From Pseudomonas aestuarii (GTDB lineage: Bacteria > Pseudomonadota > Gammaproteobacteria > Pseudomonadales > Pseudomonadaceae), in contig NZ_JAQJZJ010000003.1 in assembly GCF_027988105.1 (NCBI RefSeq), positions 488,572 through 552,571 of the forward strand: a stretch of DNA of 64,000 nt, read 5' to 3'. Within the stretch, counting starts at the first letter, position 1. Each line of letters starts with the position of its first letter. The notes under the pieces were generated by a model. That model was not told the origin of the DNA. It did not search any database and saw only the letters and a list, made by a program, of their open reading frames with translations. Positions 27,263 through 37,319 of the stretch are shown here, one piece after another. Both the position numbers and the translations under genes were made by a program.

Positions 27263-28000
27263 ATGAGCGCAAAAGTCTGGCTGGTAGGGGCAGGCCCGGG
27301 TGACCCGGAGCTGTTGACGCTCAAGGCAGTGAAAGCCTTGCGTCAGGCCGAGATTGTGATGATCGACGACCTGGTCAACCCGGCGGTACTCGAACACTGT
27401 CCAACCGCACGCATAGTCCCGGTGGGCAAGCGCGGTGGCTGCCGCTCGACGCCGCAGGCCTTTATCCATCGCCTGATGCTGCGCTATGCGCGCCAGGGCA
27501 AATGCGTGGTGCGCCTGAAAGGCGGCGATCCGTGCATCTTCGGCCGCGGCAGCGAAGAGCTCGACTGGCTGCAGCAGCACGGCATCGAGGTGGAAATGGT
27601 CAATGGCATTACCGCTGGCCTGGCTGGCGCCACCAACTGCGGCATTCCCCTGACCCTGCGCGGCGTTGCGCGCGGCGTGACCCTGGTGACGGCCCACACC
27701 CAGGACGACAGCACGCTGAACTGGCAAGCCCTGGCCCAGGGTGGCACCACCCTGGTGGTGTATATGGGCGTGGCCAAGCTGGCGGACATCCGCGATAGCC
27801 TGCTGGCCGGCGGTATGTGCGCCGACATGCCGGTGGCGATGATCGAGAATGCCTCACTGCCCCAGCAGCGCGAATGCCGCAGCTCACTGGCGGCGATGCA
27901 ACAAGATGCCCTGGCTTTCCAGCTGAAAAGCCCGGCTATCCTGGTGATCGGCGAAGTCGCCGCCGGACATCAAGCACAAGCCATGGCCGCGATTGCCTGA
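27263..28000 (+). CDS. cobA: uroporphyrinogen-III C-methyltransferase
   Basis: A 245-residue SAM-dependent methyltransferase making precorrin-2 for sirohaem, the cofactor of NirB. Marks are VGAGPGDPELLTLKAVKAL (residues 6-24), VRLKGGDPCIFGRGSEE, and NGITAGLAGATNCGIPLTLRG, with TLVVYMGVAKL later. It is the stand-alone SUMT form without the CysG dehydrogenase/chelatase domain. It ends the nirB-nirD-nasC-cobA run and is followed by a strong terminator, so it is likely co-expressed with the nitrite reductase. Confidence 0.95.
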   Translation: MSAKVWLVGAGPGDPELLTLKAVKALRQAEIVMIDDLVNPAVLEHCPTARIVPVGKRGGCRSTPQAFIHRLMLRYARQGKCVVRLKGGDPCIFGRGSEELDWLQQHGIEVEMVNGITAGLAGATNCGIPLTLRGVARGVTLVTAHTQDDSTLNWQALAQGGTTLVVYMGVAKLADIRDSLLAGGMCADMPVAMIENASLPQQRECRSSLAAMQQDALAFQLKSPAILVIGEVAAGHQAQAMAAIA

Positions 28001-28027
28001 CCCCTTCGCTCCTGCGGAGATGTCCTT

Positions 28028-28051
28028 GCCCGGCCTGTGCCGGGCTTTTTT
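28028..28051 (+). terminator. terminator after cobA
   Basis: gcccggc (28028-28034), loop ctgt, gccgggc (28039-28045), then six T. It begins 28 bp after the cobA stop. Confidence 0.88.
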
Positions 28052-28061
28052 ATGGACAAAG

Positions 28062-28087
28062 AAAAACCCGGCCGAAGCCGGGTTTTT
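28062..28087. terminator. bidirectional terminator between cobA and oprF
   Basis: aaaaacccggc (28062-28072), loop cgaa, gccgggttttt (28077-28087). The A-run and T-run on either side allow termination on both strands. It mainly ends oprF, which stops 20 bp away on the minus strand. Confidence 0.88.
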
Positions 28088-28106
28088 CCTAGCCGATTAA
28101 GACCAG

Positions 28107-29072
28107 TTACTGGACTTGAGCTTCTACTTGGGCTTCAACACGGCGGTTGATGGCACGGCCCGCCTCAGTTGCGTTGTCGGCAACCGGCTGAGTTTCGCCA
28201 TAACCAGCGGCGTTTACGCGCTGACCTTCAACACCGTACTGGTTGACCAGAACTTCACGCACAGCGCTTGCACGCTTTTCGGACAGCTGCTGGTTGTAGG
28301 AATCAGTACCGACGGAGTCAGTGTGACCTTCAACAGTGGTGCTGGTCTGCGGGTATTGCTTCATGAAATCAGCCAGGTTCTTGATATCGCTATAGCTTTC
28401 TTCTTTGACTTGGGCCTTGTCGAAGTCGAATTTCACGTCCAGCTCAACGCGTACAACCTGGGCTGGCTCTTCAGCAACCGGAGCCGGCTCTGCCATCGGC
28501 TCAGGAGCAGCCTCTGCAACCTGGACTGGCTTGCTGCCACCACCGAAGTTCATGCCAACGCCTATGCTTGGCGCCCACTCGGTGTCGCCCTGGTCGATGT
28601 TGTACTGGGCTTCAACGCCAGCACGTGCATAGAGATTCTCGGTGATGAAGTACTTGGCACCGCCGCCAATGTTGGCAAAGGTGGAGCCGTTACGACCGCC
28701 GCGACCGGTTTGACCGATGCTCTGATCCGAGAAACCTGCAGACAGGTAAGGACGCAGCGCGTCACCGGTATTGTTGAAGTGGTACAGAGCATCGAGGGCG
28801 GTATTCGAGCCTTTGATGTTACGACCGTCTTCACCACGAGCGTTGTGCACTTCGTCGTAGGCCAGACGCAATTCAACGTCGTCGGTCAGGTAGTAACCGA
28901 TGCTGCCGCCGAACAGATTGCCGTTGTTCTTGAAGTCACGGGCGCTGTCGAAGATTTCCTTCTTGGCAAAACCCTCCACTTCGACCGCGCCTTGGCCCTG
29001 CGCCAGCACGCTAAGCGAAGAACTAGCGAGTATCGAGCCGATGACAACGCCAAAAGTGTTTTTAAATTTCAT
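28107..29072 (-). CDS. oprF: major outer membrane porin OprF
   Basis: A 321-residue OmpA-family protein. A signal peptide (MKFKNTFGVVIGSILASS to VLAQG) precedes an N-terminal eight-stranded barrel, a proline/alanine-rich linker (PEPMAEPAPVAEEPAQ) and a C-terminal OmpA-like peptidoglycan-binding domain (VKFDFDKAQVK, TVEGHTDSVGTDSYNQQLSEKRA, GYGETQPVADN, NRRVE). It serves as porin and links the outer membrane to peptidoglycan. The linker cysteines reported for P. aeruginosa OprF are absent. It lies 107 bp downstream of sigX, which controls it in P. aeruginosa. A TAGAAT-like box at 29136-29141 (minus strand) is a possible -10. Confidence 0.96.
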   Translation of the reverse strand: MKFKNTFGVVIGSILASSSLSVLAQGQGAVEVEGFAKKEIFDSARDFKNNGNLFGGSIGYYLTDDVELRLAYDEVHNARGEDGRNIKGSNTALDALYHFNNTGDALRPYLSAGFSDQSIGQTGRGGRNGSTFANIGGGAKYFITENLYARAGVEAQYNIDQGDTEWAPSIGVGMNFGGGSKPVQVAEAAPEPMAEPAPVAEEPAQVVRVELDVKFDFDKAQVKEESYSDIKNLADFMKQYPQTSTTVEGHTDSVGTDSYNQQLSEKRASAVREVLVNQYGVEGQRVNAAGYGETQPVADNATEAGRAINRRVEAQVEAQVQ

Positions 29073-29179
29073 CTGTAAATCCCTATATCATTGGTGGCCA
29101 GTAAGTTGTCTGACAAACAAGACAACCAAAGAACGATTCTAACAGAAGCGCTCCGAGGGTTAGAGCACTCTTTACATGT

Positions 29180-29770
29180 TTAAGTTTCAAGGGTGCCTGA
29201 AAATTTTTCTCGCAAGCGGTCGAGGGCGCGCTTGTAGCGCATTTTAGTGGCGCTCAGGCCCATGTGCATGATGTCGGCAATCTCTTGAAACTCCAGCTCT
29301 GCGACAAAACGTAGCACCAGAATCTCCCGGTCGATTGGGTTGACATGCACAAGCCAGCGATCCAGCCCACCACGGTCCTCAACTTTAGGCATCTTCTCTT
29401 CAGAGGCCTCTTCCAACGGATCCAGACTTAATGCATCCATCAGGCGACGCTTGCGGCGTTCTTTACGGTACTGGGTAATACATTCGTTATAGGTAATGCT
29501 GTAGAGCCAGGTTTTAAACTTCGATTTACCTTCAAAGTTTTTCAAACCATAAAGAACCTTGAGCATGACCTCTTGACAAACATCATCGGCGTCACGTTCG
29601 CTGCCTAAATAACGTGCGCACACGTTAAACAGTGTGCGCTGGTAACGACGCATCAACTCTTCATACGCACGGGTAACGTGAAAAAGCTCGCCATGCGCGC
29701 GAGCGACGAGCTCCTCATCCGAGAGTTCGCGGGGGTCATAGCGCAAGGACATCGGTTGGGCTTTATTCAA
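29180..29770 (-). CDS. sigX: ECF sigma factor SigX
   Basis: A 196-residue ECF-type sigma factor controlling envelope and oprF expression. Region 2 spans RAYEELMRRYQRTLFNVCARYLG and DADDVCQEVMLKVLYGLKNFEG with KTWLYSITYNECITQYRKE. Region 4 is NPIDREILVLRFVAELEFQEIADIMHMGLSATKMRYKRA, cited here only by its parts DREILVLRFVAEL and LSATKMRYKRALDRL. The start is TTG at 29770 (MNKAQPMSL), matching the Pseudomonas family length. An ATG at 29752 is the alternative. No cognate anti-sigma gene is adjacent. It follows cmpX. Confidence 0.95.
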   Translation of the reverse strand: MNKAQPMSLRYDPRELSDEELVARAHGELFHVTRAYEELMRRYQRTLFNVCARYLGSERDADDVCQEVMLKVLYGLKNFEGKSKFKTWLYSITYNECITQYRKERRKRRLMDALSLDPLEEASEEKMPKVEDRGGLDRWLVHVNPIDREILVLRFVAELEFQEIADIMHMGLSATKMRYKRALDRLREKFSGTLET

Positions 29771-29860
29771 AACGAGTTAGGCCGACAGTCGGGGCGGAGG
29801 CTGCCAGCACCTAATGCATCAGGCGCTGGGTTGGCGGCATACATTAGCAGGAATGGCGTG

Positions 29861-30685
29861 TTAGCGACTGCTCACCCGCTGCTCGAGCAGGGTGCGATTA
29901 GCCACCGAGACCAACTCGCCCGCATCGGTTAGCAGGATAGTCTTGACCGTGCCAATTTCCTCGATCTGTCCTTCGACCTCACCGACCTGAACTTGTTGCC
30001 CCACCTGGTACAACTCACGCACATAAATGCCGGCCAGAATCTGCCCGGCAATTTGCCGGCTACCCAAGCCCAGTGCCAGCGCGGCAGCCAGACCCACCGA
30101 AATCAACACGATGGCAATGACGTTGTTCAGCAGGTCGGTTTTGATCTCCAGCTGGCCGATGGCCACCGAAATACTGATGATAATCACCAGCCCCTGACCA
30201 ATGCGGGCCAGACCATGCGCATAATCCAGGCCCACGCCCTCGGCGGCACCTCGAACCACGCCACTGACCAATTGCGCCAGCAGTACGCCGGCGACCAGCA
30301 CCAGTGCGGCACCAAACACCTTGGGCAGATAGGACGCCAGTACATCGAGCGTGGCCGAGACACGTTCCAGGCCGAGCGATTCCGCAGCCGAGACGAGAAA
30401 AATCAACAGCACGAACCAGTAGATGATCTTGCCGATCAAGGTCGAAACCGGCACCTGGATACCGGCACGGCTCAGCAGCTTGGTCAGCCCGGTACCCGCC
30501 ATCAGCCGATCCAGACCGATCTTGCCGAGCAGCTTCGACAGCAAGGTATCGAGCAGCTTGGCCACGACAAAGCCGAGCAACACCAGGATCAACGCCACGA
30601 ACAGGTTCGGGATAAAAACGGCGACTTTGGTCCAGAGCGCAGTCATCGCGGCTATCAGGCTTTGAGTCCAGGGATCTAGTTCCAT
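29861..30685 (-). CDS. cmpX: mechanosensitive-channel family membrane protein CmpX
   Basis: A 274-residue inner membrane protein. The first hydrophobic helix (VFIPNLFVALILVLLGFVVA) is followed by several more and by an MscS-like segment: GLAAALALGLGSRQIAGQILAGIYV, then the beta domain GQQVQVGEVEGQIEEIGTVKTILLTDAGE. It is a short MscS relative found upstream of sigX in Pseudomonas and linked to envelope and c-di-GMP stress signalling there. ATG 30685 has AAGG 8 bp upstream and lies one base after crfX, so a longer frame overlapping crfX is unlikely. Confidence 0.9.
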   Translation of the reverse strand: MELDPWTQSLIAAMTALWTKVAVFIPNLFVALILVLLGFVVAKLLDTLLSKLLGKIGLDRLMAGTGLTKLLSRAGIQVPVSTLIGKIIYWFVLLIFLVSAAESLGLERVSATLDVLASYLPKVFGAALVLVAGVLLAQLVSGVVRGAAEGVGLDYAHGLARIGQGLVIIISISVAIGQLEIKTDLLNNVIAIVLISVGLAAALALGLGSRQIAGQILAGIYVRELYQVGQQVQVGEVEGQIEEIGTVKTILLTDAGELVSVANRTLLEQRVSSR

Positions 30686-30686
30686 T

Positions 30687-30944
30687 TCAGTCAGCCTTAT
30701 TAGTAGAAGCAGAATTGGTAGAAACGCTAGAGCCGCGACGGGTAACCGGGGCGACATGGGCCGAGCCGCTATTCAGGGCGATCATCATGGCGCCGAGCCA
30801 ATGGCCCATGAGCGCGAACAGATCACCCGCGCCGACCTGGCGATTGGCAGTCTTGAGTACGCGGTGCAGACAAGCGTCGTCGTCGTGATCGGACGCGCCG
30901 GACTTGAGCATATCGCGCAGGGATTCTTCAAATGGATCGGGCAT
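30687..30944 (-). CDS. crfX: small conserved protein CrfX
   Basis: An 85-residue protein starting MPDPFEESLRDMLKSGASDHDDD. The middle part, QVGAGDLFALMGHWLGAMMIAL, is amphipathic to hydrophobic, and the tail is Ser/Thr-rich. It has no known enzymatic motif. Identity rests on position: cmaX-crfX-cmpX-sigX-oprF is a fixed order in Pseudomonas. GAGG lies 6 bp before the ATG. Function unknown; expression in P. aeruginosa responds to cold and envelope stress together with its neighbours. Confidence 0.8.
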   Translation of the reverse strand: MPDPFEESLRDMLKSGASDHDDDACLHRVLKTANRQVGAGDLFALMGHWLGAMMIALNSGSAHVAPVTRRGSSVSTNSASTNKAD

Positions 30945-30998
30945 GACGCACCTCACAGGACGTCTCGGCTAGACGAGACCAACTCGGGGCAAGTCACA

Positions 30999-31994
30999 TC
31001 AGGCCCAGCGCAAACGGCGTAGCAGCCACCACTGGGCAAGGCCTACCACCAGCATGATCGAGCAGGCAATAAGGAAGCCATAGGCGTTCTCAGCACCAGG
31101 TATGCCGCCAACATTGATACCCAGCAGCCCAGTGAGGAAGCTCATCGGCAGAAACACCCCGGTGATGATGGCGAAGCGATACATGATGCGGTTCATCCGC
31201 TGATCCATACGGCGGTTTTCCGCCTCCAGCAGCAGACTGACTCGTTCGCGACTGAGCTCCAGTTCTTCCAGGTAGCGGGTCAGGCGGTTGTGCAGTTCGT
31301 TCCAATAGCCGGCGTCATCGGCGAGGAACCAGGTCTGCTGCTTGCGCGTCAACTGCGCGAAGATTTCACTCTGGGGCGCAAGGAAGCGGCGCAGACCGGC
31401 AGCGCGCCGCCGCACTTGCAGCAGCTGTGCATGATCCGGCACGGCGTGCTCATCGGCATCGACCAAGTCTTCCTGCTCATCGACCCGTTCGGACAACTCG
31501 GCGACCAGGGCGTCGACCTTGTCGGTGAGGTAATCCGCGAGAGTCAGGATCAGTTCTGACGACGTTTTCGGCCCACGACCGGCGGCGAGATCGGCGATCA
31601 GGTTCTCGGTCGCGCGCAAGGGGCGCAGGCGCAAGGAAATAATCCGCCGGGCAGCGGCGAAGATGCGCACCGACACCATGTCCTCCGGCTCCGCGCCCGG
31701 GTTGAGATTGATCCCGCGAAGAAACAGCAACAGCGCTTCATCGGGCAGTGTCAGCAGGCGCGGACGGGTATTTTCCTCCAGCAGCAGATCGCAAGCGAAC
31801 TCACTCAGGCCACTTTCGTAGCGCAGCCAGTGCTGGGTCTGCGGATGGCTACGATCCCAGTGCAGCCACAGACTTTCCTGCTCGGCCAGCTCCAGGCCGG
31901 CCAATTGCCCTTGAGCGATCGCACGCGCCCCGCCCGCACCATCCAGGACAAAAGCATGCACCAGCCCCCATTGCGTGTTGTCTTGCTCGTGCAT
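30999..31994 (-). CDS. cmaX: CorA/ZntB-like transporter CmaX
   Basis: A 331-residue CorA-superfamily protein. A long soluble N-terminal domain leads to a coiled helix rich in Glu/Arg (LEELELSRERVSLLLEAENRR) and two C-terminal helices. The pore signature is LTGLLGINVGGIPG, a GIN form of the GMN motif, as in ZntB-type members. MNRIMYRFAIITGVFLPMSF is the first pore helix. This points to divalent cation transport, with substrate unknown. The ATG at 31994 has AGGAG 5 bp upstream; a GTG/ATG five codons earlier fits less well. First gene of the sigX cluster. Confidence 0.9.
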   Translation of the reverse strand: MHEQDNTQWGLVHAFVLDGAGGARAIAQGQLAGLELAEQESLWLHWDRSHPQTQHWLRYESGLSEFACDLLLEENTRPRLLTLPDEALLLFLRGINLNPGAEPEDMVSVRIFAAARRIISLRLRPLRATENLIADLAAGRGPKTSSELILTLADYLTDKVDALVAELSERVDEQEDLVDADEHAVPDHAQLLQVRRRAAGLRRFLAPQSEIFAQLTRKQQTWFLADDAGYWNELHNRLTRYLEELELSRERVSLLLEAENRRMDQRMNRIMYRFAIITGVFLPMSFLTGLLGINVGGIPGAENAYGFLIACSIMLVVGLAQWWLLRRLRWA

Positions 31995-32012
31995 GCCTAC
32001 TCCTGGCATGAC

Positions 32013-32501
32013 TTATTCCGGCATTTTCAGTGCAGCGGGCGAAATGATGATGCCGTTGTTATCGGCATACAGGTACTCGCCCGGGCGGAAGGTCACGCCA
32101 GCAAAGGTCACCGCCACATTGAGGTCGCCAATACCGCGTTTGTCGGTCTTCATCGGATGGCTGGCCAGCGCCTGGACTCCGAGGTCGGTCTGCGCCAGCA
32201 CATCGACATCGCGTACGCAGCCATAGATCACCAGGCCTTCCCAGCCATTCTTCGCGGCTTTTTCCGCGAGCATGTCACCCAGCAGAGCGCGGCGCATGGA
32301 GGCACCGCCATCGACCACCATCACCTTACCCTTGCCTGGCTGCTCGACCTGCTCCTTGACCAGAGAGTTGTCTTCAAAGCACTTGATGGTGACGATCTCG
32401 CCACCAAAGGAGTCGCGGCCGCCGAAATTGCTGAACATCGGCTCGACGACCTGGACCAATTCCGGGTAGGCGTCACACAAATCTGGAGTGATGTAATGCA
32501 T
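32013..32501 (-). CDS. rraA: RraA family protein (RNase E activity regulator / HMG aldolase fold)
   Basis: A 162-residue protein of the RraA family. It matches in length and in [60 protein letters not shown] and [20 protein letters not shown]. coli RraA binds RNase E and lowers its activity. Other members with G-x20-R-D residues are 4-hydroxy-4-methyl-2-oxoglutarate aldolases; R97-D98 (CVRDVD) fits both, so the role is not settled. AGGAG lies before the ATG. It may be cotranscribed with cmaX, which starts 18 bp downstream. Confidence 0.92.
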   Translation of the reverse strand: MHYITPDLCDAYPELVQVVEPMFSNFGGRDSFGGEIVTIKCFEDNSLVKEQVEQPGKGKVMVVDGGASMRRALLGDMLAEKAAKNGWEGLVIYGCVRDVDVLAQTDLGVQALASHPMKTDKRGIGDLNVAVTFAGVTFRPGEYLYADNNGIIISPAALKMPE

Positions 32502-32734
32502 GGGAAAACTCCTGGTTAACTAGACATTGAAAATCAGTTTTCATCGATCGATGCCGGCCCGATCACCACCCAGTCCACAAGCCATGGCACCAGGCCGTGC
32601 CGCACCTGACTTATGTCAGCAGCCCCGTGCCAGGGCGCCGGCGAGAGTACAACGGATCTCCAGAGCAACCAGCAAGGCAATGGCACCAGGCACGGAACAC
32701 CAGCACACGACCTCCTGGGAGCATATTAGCGGTA

Positions 32735-33739
32735 TCACTGCTCAGGCGGAACGCCCTCCCCATGCTCAAGCGCGGCTTGTTTAAGCTCCTGGGTCCTGCC
32801 CAGCCAGCGCGCCACCAGCGGCCATACCTCCGTTTGCGCTTCTTTGCTGACCAGCATCTCAACATGACCGAAATCACTGGCGAAACCGTTTTCCTTGCCC
32901 AGAAAAAGAAACTGGCTGAGCGGCGAGCCAAACTGCTCGAGCAACTTGCGGCAGGCCCATGGCGGATCCTGCCGGTCGCCCGCTGCCGACACCGCCAATA
33001 CCGGAACCCGCACCTCGGCCAGGCCGGCCCACCAATCGCGCTCGGCATCGCCAAAGCGGCCAAACAGCCCGTGCCAGCGCAAACTCTCCAATGCCAGACC
33101 AATCGGCTCATCTTCCGGTCCGCGCTTGAGCCGGCTGCCGGACAATACGGAAAAACGCTTGAGCAGCAAGCGCCCGCCCCACTCCACCGGCGGTACTTTC
33201 AGCGGCCAGTAGGTGCGACTGATCTGGCTGCCGAATAACGCCACCGACGCCACTCGGCCCTGATCGAGATAGTGCCCGCCCAGCGCACCGGCCAGGGTGA
33301 TGCCGCCCAGCGAGTGCCCCAGCCAATGGGCCGGCTGGGGATTCTGCTCATGAACGAAATCGGCAATCGCCGGCAAGTCGTAGCGTACGTAGTCGCTGAC
33401 GCGGTTGTGCCTGTAGCCCTTGTTGCGCGGCGACAGCCCATGCCCGCGCATTTCGGCGATCCACACATCGAAGCCGGCCCGCGCCAGGTGAGGACCAAGA
33501 CCAAGCCCCTTGGGCGAATACCAGAAGCGTCGATTGGAAAAACTGCCGGGCAACAGGATCACCGGCACCCCGCGCTCGGCCACGTGACCGGCCACGCCCA
33601 AACGGGTGAGGGCCAACTCGACGCTGGCGTCAGGGCTGTTGCCTGGCTTGAGGCGATAGACATCCTCACTCAAGTCGAAACGAAATTCCGCGCTGATCAA
33701 GGCGACGGGGAAAAGCTCACTGCTACTTTGCATCTTCAT
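32735..33739 (-). CDS. alpha/beta-hydrolase, probable esterase
   Basis: A 334-residue alpha/beta-hydrolase. The oxyanion region is VILLPGSFSNRRFW, followed by VWIAEMRGHGLSPRN and the nucleophile elbow HWLGHSLGGITLAG (GHSLG). A late aspartate (AVSAAGDRQDPPW) and histidine (ASDFGHVEMLV) complete a likely triad. No signal peptide is seen. The same gene lies between rraA and ppsA in P. aeruginosa. The substrate cannot be told. ATG 33739 was chosen over the longer open frame because the extra N terminus is Arg/His-rich and unlike the family; an ATG two codons later is also possible. Confidence 0.85.
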   Translation of the reverse strand: MKMQSSSELFPVALISAEFRFDLSEDVYRLKPGNSPDASVELALTRLGVAGHVAERGVPVILLPGSFSNRRFWYSPKGLGLGPHLARAGFDVWIAEMRGHGLSPRNKGYRHNRVSDYVRYDLPAIADFVHEQNPQPAHWLGHSLGGITLAGALGGHYLDQGRVASVALFGSQISRTYWPLKVPPVEWGGRLLLKRFSVLSGSRLKRGPEDEPIGLALESLRWHGLFGRFGDAERDWWAGLAEVRVPVLAVSAAGDRQDPPWACRKLLEQFGSPLSQFLFLGKENGFASDFGHVEMLVSKEAQTEVWPLVARWLGRTQELKQAALEHGEGVPPEQ

Positions 33740-33886
33740 CGCTCTGGTACAAAAGATTGCCGGGAGCAATTTTTCACGTCGCTTGCGACGGCCCGTTGGG
33801 TGGTCGCCAGGGTGGCAGCCCACAAAAACGCCAGAAGCGTTTTGCGCGCCAGCCCCGGACGGGTGAAGCACATGGATGTGTAAAAC

Positions 33887-33915
33887 ACAAAAAAGGGCAG
33901 GATTAACCTGCCCTT
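33887..33915 (-). terminator. terminator of ppsA
   Basis: Arms aagggcagg (33893-33901) and cctgccctt (33907-33915), with an A-run at 33887-33892 that is a T-run on the minus strand. It begins 23 bp beyond the ppsA stop. Confidence 0.88.
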
Positions 33916-33937
33916 GAATCAGAAGGTTAACGGTAAA

Positions 33938-36310
33938 TCAGGATGGCTGGGCTTCCGCCAGGAAGAACCAGGTATCCAATACCGAGTCAGGGTTCAGCGA
34001 CACACTTTCGATGCCCTGCTGCATCAGCCATTTGGCCAGATCCGGGTGATCGGATGGCCCCTGACCACAGATGCCGACGTACTTGCCGGCCTTGTTGCAG
34101 GCCTGAATGGCATTGGACAGCAGCTTCTTGACCGCCGGATTACGCTCATCGAACAGGTGCGCAACGATGCCGGAGTCGCGATCCAGGCCCAGGGTCAACT
34201 GGGTCAGGTCGTTGGAGCCAATCGAGAAGCCATCGAAGAACTCGAGGAACTCTTCAGCCAGAATCGCGTTGGACGGCAGTTCGCACATCATGATGATACG
34301 CAGCCCGTTCTCGCCGCGCTTGAGGCCATTGCTGGCCAGCAGGTCGATTACCTGGCTGGCTTCGCCGAGGGTGCGCACGAAAGGCACCATGATCTCGACG
34401 TTGGTCAGGCCCATCTCGTTGCGCACCTTCTTCATTGCCCGGCATTCCAGCTCGAAGCAATCGCGGAAGGACTCGCTGATGTAGCGCGAGGCGCCACGGA
34501 AGCCGAGCATCGGGTTCTCTTCTTCCGGCTCGTAGAGCTTGCCGCCGATCAGGTTGGCGTATTCATTGGACTTGAAGTCGGACAGGCGCACGATGACCTT
34601 CTTCGGCCAGAACGCCGCCGCCAGGGTGCTTATGCCCTCGACCAGCTTCTCGACATAGAAGTTGACCGGATCGTCGTAACCGGCGATGCGCTTCTCGACG
34701 CTGTCCTTGATTTCCGGCGGCAAGCCGGCGAAATTCAGCAGTGCCTTGGGGTGCACGCCGATCATCCGATTGATGATGAACTCCAGACGAGCCAGGCCCA
34801 CGCCGGCGTTCGGCAGCTGGGCGAAATCGAAGGCGCGATCGGGGTTGCCGACGTTCATCATGATCTTGAACGGCAGGTCGGGCATGGCATCCACGGAGTT
34901 TGTGCGGACATCGAAGCCCAGCTCGCCCTCGAAAATGAAGCCGGTGTCGCCCTCGGCGCAGGACACAGTCACGCCCTGGCCATCTTTCAGCACCTGGGTG
35001 GCATTGCCACAACCAACCACCGCCGGAACACCCAGTTCGCGGGCGATGATCGCCGCGTGGCAGGTGCGCCCGCCCCGGTTGGTGACGATGGCACTGGCAC
35101 GCTTCATGACCGGCTCCCAGTCCGGATCGGTCATATCGGAAACCAGCACGTCGCCTGGTTGTACCTTGTCCATTTCGGAGATGTCATTGATTACCCGCAC
35201 CTTGCCGGCGCCGATCTTCTGGCCGATTGCACGGCCCTCAACCAGAACGGTGCCGGTTTCCTTGAGCAGGTAGCGCTCCATCACATTGACATTGGTGCGG
35301 CTTCTCACGGTTTCCGGACGGGCCTGGACCACATATAGCTTGCCGTCATCGCCGTCTTTGGCCCATTCGATGTCCATCGGCCGGCCGTAGTGCTTCTCGA
35401 TGATCATGGCCTGCTTGGCCAGTTCGCTGACCTCGGCATCGCTCAGGCAGAAACGCGCGCGCTCGGCGCGGTCGACATCGACCACCTTGACCGACTTACC
35501 GGCCTTGGCTTCGTCGCCGTAGATCATCTTGATCGCCTTGCTGCCCAGGTTGCGGCGCAGGATCGCCGGGCGACCGGCCTCAAGAGTCTGCTTGTGCACA
35601 TAGAATTCGTCGGGGTTGACCGCCCCCTGCACCACGGTTTCGCCGAGGCCATAAGCGCCGGTGATGAAGACCACGTCACGGAAGCCCGACTCGGTGTCGA
35701 GGGTGAACATGACCCCGGCGGTGCCGGTTTCCGAACGCACCATGCGCTGAACGCCGGCGGACAGCGCCACCAGCTTGTGGTCGAAGCCCTGGTGCACGCG
35801 GTAGGAAATGGCGCGGTCATTGAACAGTGAAGCGAACACTTCCTTGGCCGCGCGGATCACGTTGTCCACGCCGCGGATATTCAAGAAGGTCTCTTGCTGG
35901 CCGGCGAAGGAGGCATCCGGCAAGTCTTCCGCGGTGGCCGAGGAACGTACGGCTACAGCCATGTGCTCGTTGCCGCCGGACATGGTGGCGAAGGCCTTGC
36001 GGATCTCCGCATCGAGCTTCTCCGGGAAAGGGGCCTCCATCACCCACTGACGAATTTGCGCACCGGTCTTGGCCAGAGCATTGACATCGTCAACATCGAG
36101 GGCATCCAGCGCCGCATGGATCTGCGCATTCAGGCCGCTCTGCTCGAGAAAGTCGCGGTAGGCCTGGGCGGTAGTGGCGAAACCACCGGGAACCGATACA
36201 CCGGCGCCAGCAAGGTTGCTGATCATCTCGCCCAGGGAGGCGTTCTTGCCCCCTACGTGCTCAACATCGTGATTGCCGAGCTTATCGAGGGAAACTACGT
36301 ACTCTACCAA
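33938..36310 (-). CDS. ppsA: phosphoenolpyruvate synthase
   Basis: A 790-residue gluconeogenic enzyme converting pyruvate and ATP to PEP. The N-terminal ATP-binding domain has [18 protein letters not shown] and [20 protein letters not shown]. The phosphohistidine is H418 in [15 protein letters not shown]. The C-terminal PEP domain contains [26 protein letters not shown] and [19 protein letters not shown]. The start is taken as TTG at 36310 ([10 protein letters not shown]), 6 bp after GGAGAG, which gives the usual length. A longer open frame to 36454 has no family-like sequence. It is transcribed divergently from its regulator ppsR. Confidence 0.95.
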   Translation of the reverse strand: MVEYVVSLDKLGNHDVEHVGGKNASLGEMISNLAGAGVSVPGGFATTAQAYRDFLEQSGLNAQIHAALDALDVDDVNALAKTGAQIRQWVMEAPFPEKLDAEIRKAFATMSGGNEHMAVAVRSSATAEDLPDASFAGQQETFLNIRGVDNVIRAAKEVFASLFNDRAISYRVHQGFDHKLVALSAGVQRMVRSETGTAGVMFTLDTESGFRDVVFITGAYGLGETVVQGAVNPDEFYVHKQTLEAGRPAILRRNLGSKAIKMIYGDEAKAGKSVKVVDVDRAERARFCLSDAEVSELAKQAMIIEKHYGRPMDIEWAKDGDDGKLYVVQARPETVRSRTNVNVMERYLLKETGTVLVEGRAIGQKIGAGKVRVINDISEMDKVQPGDVLVSDMTDPDWEPVMKRASAIVTNRGGRTCHAAIIARELGVPAVVGCGNATQVLKDGQGVTVSCAEGDTGFIFEGELGFDVRTNSVDAMPDLPFKIMMNVGNPDRAFDFAQLPNAGVGLARLEFIINRMIGVHPKALLNFAGLPPEIKDSVEKRIAGYDDPVNFYVEKLVEGISTLAAAFWPKKVIVRLSDFKSNEYANLIGGKLYEPEEENPMLGFRGASRYISESFRDCFELECRAMKKVRNEMGLTNVEIMVPFVRTLGEASQVIDLLASNGLKRGENGLRIIMMCELPSNAILAEEFLEFFDGFSIGSNDLTQLTLGLDRDSGIVAHLFDERNPAVKKLLSNAIQACNKAGKYVGICGQGPSDHPDLAKWLMQQGIESVSLNPDSVLDTWFFLAEAQPS

Positions 36311-36486
36311 GGTGATCTCTCCACTAAGGTGTTGGAAAAGCTCAAGGGGCTGGGAAATTCGGCGGCGCATGTCCGCACGATTGTGGCCGGGCCCTGGAAA
36401 ATAAGTAACAATGCAGCCACTTCCGGCCTGCAAAAGCGGGCCCATGATAGCCAAGAATCGTCCTCAGCTTAAGGCCCACGGTACAA

Positions 36487-37305
36487 ATGAAACGAACCGC
36501 TTTCTTCATCTCCGACGGCACCGGCATTACGGCCGAAACCCTGGGTCAGAGCTTATTGGCGCAGTTCGAAACCATCAACTTCACTAAACTCACACGTCCG
36601 TATATCGACAGTGTGGAAAAAGCGCGCGCAATGGTACAACAAATCAATAGTGCTGCCGAGAATGACGATGCGCGGCCGATCATCTTCGATACCATCGTCA
36701 ACCAGGAAATCCGCGAGGTTCTAGCCGAATCCGAAGGCTTCATGATTGACATCTTCTCGAGCTTTCTCGCGCCCCTCGAGCAGGAATTGAGCTCGCATTC
36801 GTCCTACTCGGTCGGCAAGTCGCACTCCATCGGGCACAACTCCAATTACATGGAACGGATCGAGGCGGTGAACTTTGCCCTGGACAACGATGACGGCGCC
36901 CGCACCCACTATTACGACAAGGCCGACCTGATCCTGGTCGGCGTTTCCCGTTGCGGCAAAACGCCGACCTGCCTGTATATGGCCATGCAATACGGCATTC
37001 GTGCCGCCAACTACCCATTGACCGAAGACGACATGGAGCGTTTGCAGCTGCCTGCCGTGCTAAAAAAATACCGAGACAAGCTGTTCGGCCTGACCATCGA
37101 CCCGGATCGATTGACCGCCATTCGTCATGAACGCAAGCCCAACAGTCGCTACGCCAGCTTCGCCCAGGCCGAGTTCGAGGTACGCGAGGTGGAGAGCCTG
37201 TTCCGCCGTGAAAATATCAACTTCATCAATTCCACGTATTTTTCCGTGGAAGAGATTTCCGCGAAGATTCTGGTGGAAAAAGGCGTCGAACGCCGCCTGA
37301 AATAG
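36487..37305 (+). CDS. ppsR: PEP synthase regulatory protein (bifunctional kinase/phosphorylase)
   Basis: A 272-residue DUF299 protein that inactivates PpsA by ADP-dependent phosphorylation and reactivates it with phosphate. Marks are [19 protein letters not shown] at the N terminus, the P-loop GVSRCGKT at 152-159, and [18 protein letters not shown]. The conserved C-terminal segment is [17 protein letters not shown]. It lies head to head with ppsA, leaving 176 bp for both promoters. Confidence 0.95.
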   Translation: MKRTAFFISDGTGITAETLGQSLLAQFETINFTKLTRPYIDSVEKARAMVQQINSAAENDDARPIIFDTIVNQEIREVLAESEGFMIDIFSSFLAPLEQELSSHSSYSVGKSHSIGHNSNYMERIEAVNFALDNDDGARTHYYDKADLILVGVSRCGKTPTCLYMAMQYGIRAANYPLTEDDMERLQLPAVLKKYRDKLFGLTIDPDRLTAIRHERKPNSRYASFAQAEFEVREVESLFRRENINFINSTYFSVEEISAKILVEKGVERRLK

Positions 37306-37319
37306 GCTGGTGCGGGCAT

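Noticed and set aside
33914..35338. 474-codon plus-strand frame opposite ppsA
   Set aside because: Antisense shadow; ppsA motifs are intact on the other strand.
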